Shown piece by piece: positions 5,780 through 11,231 of a DNA stretch of 21,592 bases (positions within the stretch are counted from its first letter, which is position 1; the number at the start of each line of letters is the position of its first letter). The translations under genes and the position numbers were made by a program. The notes under the pieces are model-generated. The model was not told the DNA's origin and searched no databases. It saw only the letters and a program-made list of their open reading frames with translations. This DNA is from a virus. The stretch spans positions 1 through 21,592 of IMG/VR virus record IMGVR_UViG_3300023112_000110, one strand, 5' to 3'.

Positions 5780-6136
5780 TTACGCGTTCCACAGAGTAGT
5801 CTCTGCTTCCCAATTTGTTGTTGTTGTGTTCCAGATCAAGCCTACTGGAGGCCCTGGAGCTGGTAAGTTTGCTAGTGCGAACCACCAAGAGTTGTTTAAC
5901 GGTGTAGTTAAACCATAGTAAGTTGCAAGTGCTTGTACCCATGAACCATTTACTGGAGCTGTTTGTCCAAAATGCATTGCAAGTGTTTGTACCCACGAAG
6001 TACCTACACGAGTAGTTACTCCTAAATACTCACAATATGCTTGTACCCACGAACCATTTACAGGTGCCGTTACAGCTCCAGATGATTGAGTTTCTACATA
6101 TACTTGTACTGCTGATGTGATGTCGTTTGGTATCAT
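5780..6136 (-). CDS. Trp-repeat protein (four 18-residue repeats), probable tail appendage
   Basis: A 118-residue protein made mostly of four repeats with an exact 18-residue period. Ser-Trp pairs fall at residues 29-30, 47-48, 65-66 and 83-84, in the pattern P-V-N-G-S-W-V-Q-A-x-x-x-Y-x-G-x-T. The C-terminal tail is Trp/Thr-rich (LIWNTTTTNWEAETTLWNA). There is no signal peptide or clear membrane span. It sits immediately before the fibre gene, so a role as a fibre adaptor, small adhesin or virion surface protein is plausible. It starts 7 bases after a TATATTTG box. I recognise the repeat style from phage and environmental sequences but no assigned function. Confidence 0.7.
   Translation of the reverse strand: MIPNDITSAVQVYVETQSSGAVTAPVNGSWVQAYCEYLGVTTRVGTSWVQTLAMHFGQTAPVNGSWVQALATYYGLTTPLNNSWWFALANLPAPGPPVGLIWNTTTTNWEAETTLWNA
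5849..6064 (-). repeat. Four 54-bp coding tandem repeats
   Basis: These are the DNA counterpart of the four 18-residue repeats. The core (C/T)TTGTACCC recurs at 5932, 5986 and 6040, exactly 54 bp apart, with the fourth, leftmost unit diverged (its Ser-Trp-Trp codons near 5880-5890). The constant period indicates past tandem duplication with later divergence. Confidence 0.75.
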
Positions 6137-6143
6137 ATATCTT

Positions 6144-6170
6144 CAAATATATTTTTAGTTCGAGTTGTTT
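6144..6170 (-). promoter_or_regulatory. TATATTTG box 7 bases before the Trp-repeat gene
   Basis: On the minus strand TATATTTG (6144-6151) ends exactly 7 bases before the ATG at 6134-6136, and CAA occurs 13 bases upstream of the box. The box fits the Bacteroidota -7 consensus TAnnTTTG. If it is used, the transcript would begin at or very near the start codon. It is preceded by ACTAAAAA. Confidence 0.5.
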
Positions 6171-6349
6171 AAACCACGTAGTCTTGTTACCGCATCTATG
6201 GCACCCTGTGTACCTATATACATGATAGCTATGTTACACCATTCCGAAGACGTTAGAGTTCCCCAGAACAACCCGTATGAAGCTACAAAGAATACTAGTA
6301 ACTTCTTTGAGATCCAGCTATTTAGAAATTTGTCTATCTTTGCTTTCAT
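6155..6349 (-). CDS. Holin-like small membrane protein (64 aa)
   Basis: A 64-residue protein with a charged N-terminus (MKAKIDKFLNSWISKK), a hydrophobic span about 17-31 (LLVFFVASYGLFWGTL), a second weaker span about 37-54 (WCNIAIMYIGTQGAIDAV) and a basic-polar tail (TRLRGLNNSN). Size, two-span topology and charged tails fit phage holins, which form pores in the inner membrane at lysis. The late-gene location between connector and fibre genes is compatible. No lysozyme-like gene accompanies it. A virion membrane-interacting protein is the alternative. Confidence 0.55.
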   Translation of the reverse strand: MKAKIDKFLNSWISKKLLVFFVASYGLFWGTLTSSEWCNIAIMYIGTQGAIDAVTRLRGLNNSN

Positions 6350-6390
6350 TGAAGTAGTGTTTTAGTTTCTTGATGTTTGTGTTTCCACGT

Positions 6391-6981
6391 TTAGTTAAGC
6401 GGTGTACCTCCGATGCATTCACATCCTTGGCCACTACAGTCGTTACATTTCTTTCCATATTTACTAAAGTAGTTTGGTGTAACAAGACCTGCAAAATATG
6501 CCTTGTCGTTGTTTGGTTCCATACCTTGAGATCCTGGAGAAGAATACTCTGGGAATGTACCTGATGGTACATCACAAAGACGCTCTCGTAGACGCTCGTC
6601 ATAGAACTCTGCCGTATCTAGTACTGATTGACGTAGATACTTTAACTCATCTAAAGAAGTTGCTCCAGTCTCTTCTGATTGGCCTGAAAGGATGCCCTTT
6701 TCTACTAACTTGTACTTTAGTCCTGGTAACATCAAATATACTGAGAAATGTGCTAACATTGGAGCTATATAGTCGTTTAGTAGTGCTTTTTCTTCAGTTG
6801 TTAAATCATCAGCAATCACACCGTCTTTTAACCTATCAAAAAACTTGGTACCAATACGGTCCTGTAAATATAGGTCTTGACTTTGTATGATGAATGGAGT
6901 AACTTCTTCTACTCTTACGTTGTCATCTAGGTTAGTTAGTTGTTTAACCCTCTGTTCTGATATCAATATCGCTAGTGCCAT
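6391..6981 (-). CDS. Head-tail connector / adaptor protein with Cys-rich tail
   Basis: A 196-residue helical protein encoded directly after the portal, which it overlaps by 38 bases. The opening region with NLDDNVRVEEVTPFIIQSQDLYLQDRIGTKFFDRL matches the style of phage DUF6712-like head-tail connectors (gp6-type adaptors), which bind below the portal and seal the head. Residues 130-150 carry a helix DTAEFYDERLRERL. The last 22 residues contain four cysteines (179, 182, 187, 189; C-x2-C-x4-C-x-C), an unusual possible zinc-binding tail. Function is inferred from position and similarity of style. Confidence 0.7.
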   Translation of the reverse strand: MALAILISEQRVKQLTNLDDNVRVEEVTPFIIQSQDLYLQDRIGTKFFDRLKDGVIADDLTTEEKALLNDYIAPMLAHFSVYLMLPGLKYKLVEKGILSGQSEETGATSLDELKYLRQSVLDTAEFYDERLRERLCDVPSGTFPEYSSPGSQGMEPNNDKAYFAGLVTPNYFSKYGKKCNDCSGQGCECIGGTPLN

Positions 6982-8101
6982 TCTCTTCTATTTTGATTTC
7001 TTCTTCTACAGTTGGTAGAATTTCGTTTGGTTCTACTTCTAAAGTTACATTGTAGCCTGCAAATTTCAATGGCCATCCGAATGTCTTTAGTATATGTGAT
7101 TGTTTTGGATCAACCACAGTACCCATGAAGTGGTTGTACGCTACTTTGATTTCTTCTGCATTGCTTGAGAAACCTGCAGAGTCTTTGATACCTAAAAGTA
7201 ACGGTGATGTGATTCTGTGTGATGTCAAGATTCTAGATGTGATTCTTTGCTCTAACGTGATATAGTAGTCATCGTTTGCAGAATCAAGTGGAGTAACTTG
7301 CATTTCTTCGCCGGCTCTCGAAAAACTCAAGAAAAATCTACCGGCATTCTCTTCGCCTGAGAAAGTTTCGTCGATCTCTCTATAGATATCTCTACGTTCT
7401 TCTGGTGTTGGAATTCCTGAACGGAACTGTACAAACATTGAAGGGTTTAAACCTTGCTTTAGGTTCTGATTGTGGAATCTAGAGATTCTTGCATCTAGAT
7501 CGATATCCGTTAAAGCACCAGTATATGATGGTAACGGGTAAAATTGTTGTCCTGGTTGGTAGTCAAATACGTAGTAGATCTGTGATGCATTGTCTCCTTT
7601 GTTGTCTGTAGGATCAAATGATTTGTACTGCTTTGGCTCGTATTTACGTGTATTTCCCCAGTTAGTTGAGTAGTAGTACGAATCTATTTCCGCATCTTCA
7701 TTCTCTTTACCTGAACGTACGTTAGCCATTGGTAGGTGGTAGATCTCAGCGATCTTGTTACCTTCTTTGTTCCACACTACGTTTAGTGAGTATCCTCCAA
7801 ATAGAACGTAGTCTAGTACAATCTTTCCGTAAACATCATCAATAGTCTCACCTTGTAGGTTGATGTATTCGTCACCGATGATATCGATGCCTTGTCCTTT
7901 GATACCATCTGTGATGGCGTTAACTGCAGTCGCGTGCATTGCTGACGTGTTGTACAGCTCAATCAATTCTTGCGGAAACAAGTTAGTTGCTCCAAACTTC
8001 ATGTAGTCTTTACCACGTTGTTCTGAAACCTTTGGTAACTCTACTGCAGCGAATTGTGCTCCTTTTACGCTATATAGCGTCTCTGGTACTCTATTGCTCA
8101 T
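6944..8101 (-). CDS. Portal protein
   Basis: A 385-residue portal, the dodecameric ring at the capsid vertex through which DNA is packaged and ejected. The sequence shows the PBSX/HK97-like portal pattern: FGATNLFPQELIELYNTSAMHATAVNAITDGIKGQG near the N-terminus, a strand region GKIVLDYVLFGGYSLNVVWN, and a stem/crown region with ISRFHNQNLKQGLNPSMFVQF. It continues into ITSRILTSHRITSPLLLGIKDSAGFSSNAEE, a strongly portal-like segment. The end is acidic. It is separated from TerL by about 13 kb of tail and head genes, which is unusual. It starts five bases after the upstream stop, behind TACTAAAAACT. Confidence 0.88.
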   Translation of the reverse strand: MSNRVPETLYSVKGAQFAAVELPKVSEQRGKDYMKFGATNLFPQELIELYNTSAMHATAVNAITDGIKGQGIDIIGDEYINLQGETIDDVYGKIVLDYVLFGGYSLNVVWNKEGNKIAEIYHLPMANVRSGKENEDAEIDSYYYSTNWGNTRKYEPKQYKSFDPTDNKGDNASQIYYVFDYQPGQQFYPLPSYTGALTDIDLDARISRFHNQNLKQGLNPSMFVQFRSGIPTPEERRDIYREIDETFSGEENAGRFFLSFSRAGEEMQVTPLDSANDDYYITLEQRITSRILTSHRITSPLLLGIKDSAGFSSNAEEIKVAYNHFMGTVVDPKQSHILKTFGWPLKFAGYNVTLEVEPNEILPTVEEEIKIEENGTSDIDIRTEG

Positions 8102-8106
8102 AGTTT

Positions 8107-8469
8107 TTAGTATTCGCCCTGGTAGTAAACTGGGCCTTGTCTATTTTCGTTGTTACTCTCATATGCTACCGTTCCGTTTCCACCACCGCTACCAGTTACT
8201 AGTTTTAGTAAACCTGTTTCAGTAACTATACCATTTGTGATAGTATAGTCGTAGATACCGTTCTTGTGTTGTTCTGGTAAAGTAGATGGAATATCAAATG
8301 AGAATTCTGTATATCTATTGTTAGTAACTACAACATTTAAAGCTAAATCATCTAGTGTATCTAAATTTGATAGCTGTGACGTCAATGTTAGCGTCCAAGT
8401 TCCTGTTACATTTGTAACGTTAAAGGCTAAAGTGTAGCCTACTTGATTGTCAACTAGTTTTAGGGTCAT
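8107..8469 (-). CDS. Beta-rich virion accessory protein (120 aa)
   Basis: A 120-residue beta-strand-rich protein with an immunoglobulin-like rhythm: YTLAFNVTNVTGTWTLTLTSQL, LALNVVVTNNRYTEFSFDIP, HKNGIYDYTITNG. It ends with a Gly-rich linker (GSGGGNGTV) and a tail ending QGPVYYQGEY. Such proteins often decorate capsids or line the tail. It lies between a terminator on its upstream side and the portal gene, and has its own TATATTTG box 19 bases before the ATG, so it may head a new transcript. No family is recognised with certainty. Confidence 0.55.
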   Translation of the reverse strand: MTLKLVDNQVGYTLAFNVTNVTGTWTLTLTSQLSNLDTLDDLALNVVVTNNRYTEFSFDIPSTLPEQHKNGIYDYTITNGIVTETGLLKLVTGSGGGNGTVAYESNNENRQGPVYYQGEY

Positions 8470-8488
8470 AGTGTTAGACTGTTTAAAT

Positions 8489-8515
8489 CAAATATATTTT
8501 TTAGTGTAGTTGTTA
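8489..8515 (-). promoter_or_regulatory. TATATTTG box downstream of a terminator (candidate late promoter)
   Basis: TATATTTG on the minus strand (8489-8496) lies 19 bases before the ATG of the 120-residue gene, with CAA 13 bases upstream of the box. It directly follows the terminator at 8537-8562, the arrangement expected where transcription is restarted for the portal segment. Confidence 0.55.
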
Positions 8516-8534
8516 CTACTATATGTATCTAACT

Positions 8535-8562
8535 AAAAAAGCCTAGCTTTCGCTAGGCTTTT
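8535..8562 (-). terminator. Rho-independent terminator after the tail-tube-like gene
   Basis: A perfect 11-bp stem (AAAAGCCTAGC at 8537-8547, GCTAGGCTTTT at 8552-8562) with a 4-base loop. On the minus strand it ends in TTTTTTAG. It sits 26 bases beyond the stop of the 171-residue gene. Confidence 0.9.
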
Positions 8563-8587
8563 AAGTCCCTATTGGGTATCGTGACGA

Positions 8588-9103
8588 CTATGCTTCTAGT
8601 AAAGCTGAGTCGATTGTAAATGCTGGAACCATCTCTTGAGATGATAGAGTCATTTCGTACCCGTTGCGATCCGCAAATGTTGCACCTGTAGCTGCTGTAG
8701 CTGCTGAAGTGTATACACCTTTGTCTAAACCGAATACCCAGTATTCACCGTTAGCGTCTTCAAATGCACAAATCATATCTTGATTTTGTGTAGCTAGAAG
8801 AAGCTCGTTTCTTTTTGTAGCTGTCATCTTGTTAAAGACTACTGCTAGATCCTTTTGGAAGAATAGAGTACCGTTCTCAACCGAAACATTTGCTGCTTCA
8901 GTGTATGAAGAAGTTTGTCTTGGAAGTTCCCACTCAAACCAATCAGAAGGACCTACTGCTGAACCACCTACCGTGATAGCTGTAACATCGCCTGCCGTTG
9001 CACTGTAAGAGTCTGCTGGTCCGTTTAGAACCCATACTTTTACAATTGAACCTGCAGAGTCAATACAATCTAAAGATAGATTTTGTGTTAAATCACATGC
9101 CAT
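8588..9103 (-). CDS. Probable major tail (tube) protein
   Basis: A 171-residue protein typical in size for a siphovirus tail-tube subunit. It contains VKVWVLNGPADSY, a long region of beta strands, FNKMTATKRNELLLATQNQDMICAFEDANGEYWVFGL and the ending NGYEMTLSSQEMVPAFTID. That ending is a recurring pattern in Bacteroidota phage tail-tube-like proteins and resembles the 'G-x-x-x-T-L-x-x-x-E' strand of tube subunits. It lies directly after the capsid gene and is enclosed by two hairpin terminators, consistent with strong, separate expression of abundant structural proteins. A head decoration protein is the main alternative. Confidence 0.55.
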   Translation of the reverse strand: MACDLTQNLSLDCIDSAGSIVKVWVLNGPADSYSATAGDVTAITVGGSAVGPSDWFEWELPRQTSSYTEAANVSVENGTLFFQKDLAVVFNKMTATKRNELLLATQNQDMICAFEDANGEYWVFGLDKGVYTSAATAATGATFADRNGYEMTLSSQEMVPAFTIDSALLEA

Positions 9104-9125
9104 ATGTTCTGATATTTTTTAGTTA

Positions 9126-9150
9126 AAAAGGGAGGGCCGAAGCCCTACCC
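9126..9150 (-). terminator. Terminator after the major capsid gene
   Basis: On the minus strand: GGG-T-AGGGC, loop TTCG, GCCCT-CCC, then TTTTT. This is an 8-bp GC-rich stem with one bulged T and a UUCG-type tetraloop, 20 bases past the capsid stop. It probably causes partial termination that sets the capsid to tail-tube ratio. Confidence 0.82.
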
Positions 9151-9169
9151 CGTTGTTTAGTGGTTACTT

Positions 9170-10042
9170 TTAGAAGTTACCGTTTACTGCAGTGTTTGCT
9201 ACGTCGTAAACAGCAAGACCTCTTCTGTAGTAAGCTCTCATTGCTACTTTGTCATTTACGTTGTCGTAAACCATTCTGATAGTTTCTGCGTCGTCCATCA
9301 GACCTGTTGCGAAGATCGCTTGAGATGCTGAGAATGCTAGGAAACGGTTAGAACCGATCATACCTGATGATTGAACTAAAAGTGCGTTTGTACCTGGAAG
9401 GTATACATCACCAGTACCAGCTGCGAAATCGTAGTGGAATTGGTTAGCTGCAACGAATGCACGTACTGCCATTCTGTAGAAAGAAGGAGACATGAAAATC
9501 TTTACATCGTCTTTTAGTTGAATTGCTGCTGGTAAAGCTTCGTATAGATCGTTTAGATCGTCGATGATAGTACCTGCTGTAGAAGCTGCAGTTTGACCTG
9601 AGTTCTGAGCACCACCGCCAACATTGATGTTTGAAATCAATGCACCGCCGATGAAGTCAGAGATGTTTTTCTGAACTGAAGATGCTACGTAAGAAACGAT
9701 TGTTTCCTCGAAAGGAACTTCTTCGCCACCTACTGCTCCTGGACGCATTCTTTCTGCTAACCAGTACTCACGTAGGTCTGTTGGACATAGATCTTGAGCG
9801 ATTGCTTTGTCTTCTACGTCGATCACTACTTGATCAAATGTTAGGTTACCAGCGTCTGCCATGTTGCAGTCTCTGTCTTGTTCTGTGATTGTGCCCGAGA
9901 ACACGTTGATTGCAGTGCGAGCTGCAGGAACACCCGTTCTGATAGATACGTGTGCTAGTTCGTCTGTGTTTAGTACAGCTGATGAAAGAAGATCTGTGTT
10001 CTCCTGAGTGTAAGCTGTAAGTGCTGCTAAGTTAAAAGCCAT
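9170..10042 (-). CDS. Major capsid protein
   Basis: A 290-residue HK97-fold-type capsid subunit. Supporting patterns are the helical N-arm (residues 1-25), FSGTITEQDRDCNMADAGNLTFDQ, the central DLCPTDLREYWLAERMRPGAVGGEEVPFEETIVSYVASSVQ helix region, and IIDDLNDLYEALPAAI with KIFMSPSFYRMAVRAF. The terminal DKVAMRAYYRRGLAVYDVANTAVNGNF is the usual P-domain/A-domain ending in Bacteroidota phage capsids. It follows the scaffold gene by 31 bases with an A-rich leader (AAAAACAAAAACAAG) and no Shine-Dalgarno box, and it is closed by a terminator. Gene order protease, scaffold, capsid supports the call. Confidence 0.85.
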   Translation of the reverse strand: MAFNLAALTAYTQENTDLLSSAVLNTDELAHVSIRTGVPAARTAINVFSGTITEQDRDCNMADAGNLTFDQVVIDVEDKAIAQDLCPTDLREYWLAERMRPGAVGGEEVPFEETIVSYVASSVQKNISDFIGGALISNINVGGGAQNSGQTAASTAGTIIDDLNDLYEALPAAIQLKDDVKIFMSPSFYRMAVRAFVAANQFHYDFAAGTGDVYLPGTNALLVQSSGMIGSNRFLAFSASQAIFATGLMDDAETIRMVYDNVNDKVAMRAYYRRGLAVYDVANTAVNGNF

Positions 10043-10073
10043 GTTACTTGTTTTTGTTTTTGTTAGTTTAAAT

Positions 10074-10715
10074 TTACTTCTTGCGTCTGATAGATGCTAG
10101 TCTGTCTACTCTAGACTCCTCAGCCATTTTAGCGGCTTTAGCTTCTTCGAAGAAAGACTTCTTTACTGTTTTAGCAGCTGGTGCGTCAGCTACTACGTTA
10201 AATCTTTCAGTTAGTACTGAAAGCTCTTCTTTAACTTCAGACATCTCTAGAGATGATGCTACTTTGTACTCTTCAATGAGTGCAGCGATAGCTTCTAGTA
10301 GTTGTCCTGCGTCAAATGCTTCTTCTGCTTTAGGTTCTTCTGATGCTTCTTCTTCCACAGCTTCTTCAGCCATTTCTTCTTTTACCTCTTCTTCAGCAGC
10401 TACTTCTTCAACAGAATCTGCAGCTTTCTCTTCGATAGAGATGATTTCACCAGCTTCACCAACAGTAACGATCATACCGTCAGTTGTTTCGTGCATTCCT
10501 TCTGGAGCTGCTAGTTCTTCACCAGCCTCTGTAGTTACCTTTAGGATAGCACCAACTTCCAACTCACCTTCAGTTGATACTTGCGTACCATCTACTAAAG
10601 TTGCTGACGCATGATTGTGCTCTACAACTTCCGGTGTTTCTAGTTCGACAGCCTTGTCAGCTACGTCAGAACCTAGCATCACACGGATAGTCTTGATTGC
10701 TTCTTTTACGTTCAT
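10074..10715 (-). CDS. Capsid scaffolding protein
   Basis: A 213-residue, strongly acidic protein. Residues 35-95 form a small beta-rich part (LVDGTQVSTEGELEVGAILKV, GMHETTDGMIVTVGEAGEI). Then comes a long Glu/Ala-rich helical region (about 97-135) and a coiled-coil-like stretch (AGQLLEAIAALIEEYKVASSLEMSEVKEEL). The C-terminus is basic (VDRLASIRRKK) and probably contacts the capsid subunit, as in other scaffolds. It lies between the maturation protease and the capsid protein, the classic scaffold position, and would be digested by the protease during expansion. Its ATG lies behind ACTAAAAATAGTAAAACTAAC. A distinct capsid-fold delivery protein is unlikely. Confidence 0.8.
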   Translation of the reverse strand: MNVKEAIKTIRVMLGSDVADKAVELETPEVVEHNHASATLVDGTQVSTEGELEVGAILKVTTEAGEELAAPEGMHETTDGMIVTVGEAGEIISIEEKAADSVEEVAAEEEVKEEMAEEAVEEEASEEPKAEEAFDAGQLLEAIAALIEEYKVASSLEMSEVKEELSVLTERFNVVADAPAAKTVKKSFFEEAKAAKMAEESRVDRLASIRRKK

Positions 10716-10828
10716 ACTTGTTAGTTTTACTATTTTTAGTATGTATCTGCCTTTTTTAAAGGCTCTACGTATACAAATATAGAACTGTTAAAAGCTGACA
10801 GAATGAAACAAAAGCACCAATATATACT
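10716..10828. promoter_or_regulatory. Divergent regulatory region between scaffold and zinc-finger genes
   Basis: This 113-base gap separates the leftward scaffold gene from the rightward zinc-finger gene, the only divergent pair in the window. It contains a TATATTTG box facing left (10774-10781), about 60 bases before the scaffold ATG, inside the 15-mer TATACAAATATAGAA (10770-10784). The 15-mer is repeated exactly at 10851-10865, inside the zinc-finger gene. A 6-bp hairpin GCCTTT-TTT-AAAGGC (10749-10763) lies in the scaffold leader. No clear rightward promoter was found. Confidence 0.5.
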
Positions 10829-11065
10829 ATGAGTACTAACACTCAAAAAATATACAAATATAGAATGGGATTTACTAAAGAACAAATGGCCAAAGGTGGC
10901 CGATCACAAGCAGAAAAGCTTTACATATGTCCGTCGTGTGGAGATTGTGGAGGAACTAACAAAATGATACACCACATCAAGAATTGCGATGGCACTGGCC
11001 TAAAGAACTATTGGGCCAAGAAACGTAGCAAAGAGCTACTAAAGTATTTAGCGTCTATTTTTTAG
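10829..11065 (+). CDS. Small zinc-finger DNA-binding protein, only rightward gene
   Basis: A 78-residue basic protein encoded against all its neighbours. The N-terminal part includes MGFTKEQMAKGGRSQAEK (residues 13-30), a helix-forming basic stretch. Residues 34-53 form C-P-S-C-G-D-C-G-G ... M-I-H-H-I-K-N-C, which resembles the CPxCG-x-x-GG-xxM-xxxHxxxC zinc module seen in phage homing-endonuclease-related and small DNA-binding proteins. The C-terminus is basic (NYWAKKRSKELLKYL). No HNH or GIY-YIG catalytic core is present, so it may be a remnant or a free-standing regulator. Its 3' end overlaps the convergent holin-like gene by 11 bases. The motif and codon pattern suggest a genuine gene; function is unknown. 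Confidence 0.65.
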   Translation: MSTNTQKIYKYRMGFTKEQMAKGGRSQAEKLYICPSCGDCGGTNKMIHHIKNCDGTGLKNYWAKKRSKELLKYLASIF

Positions 11066-11231
11066 ACTCTTGCTTGACTCTTTGATTTGTAGCACGTATC
11101 CTCACTACATTGAGTACTATACCTGTACTGATCAGTACGAATGTTAGAATTTCATTGAAACCTATCATTGCACTTCCAGTACCTAGTAGTGTGGTTACGT
11201 TTGCTATAGAGTCTTTCATATCTGGCATCAT
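11055..11231 (-). CDS. Holin-like single-span membrane protein (58 aa)
   Basis: A 58-residue gene whose ATG (11229-11231) overlaps the TGA of the maturation protease in an ATGA junction, so it is translationally coupled. The protein is MMPDMKDSIANVTTLLGTGS, then a hydrophobic span of about 22-44 (MIGFNEILTFVLISTGIVLNVV), then a basic tail (RIRATNQRVKQESKK). A second possible start is Met2. Size, single span and charged tail fit a class III-like holin or a small virion membrane protein. It ends inside the antisense zinc-finger gene. Confidence 0.65.
   Translation of the reverse strand: MMPDMKDSIANVTTLLGTGSAMIGFNEILTFVLISTGIVLNVVRIRATNQRVKQESKK

Noticed and set aside
5748-5996. 82-residue minus-strand ORF overlapping the Trp-repeat gene
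   Set aside because: Another frame of the same 54-bp repeats, giving GTNTCNAFW-type echoes; it overlaps two better genes.
10081-10614. Plus-strand ORF of 177 residues antisense to the scaffold
   Set aside because: Its Ser/Ala runs are the complement of the Glu/Ala-rich scaffold codons; a shadow of codon use.
10749-10763. GCCTTT-TTT-AAAGGC as a terminator
   Set aside because: The stem is only 6 bp and no T run follows on either strand.
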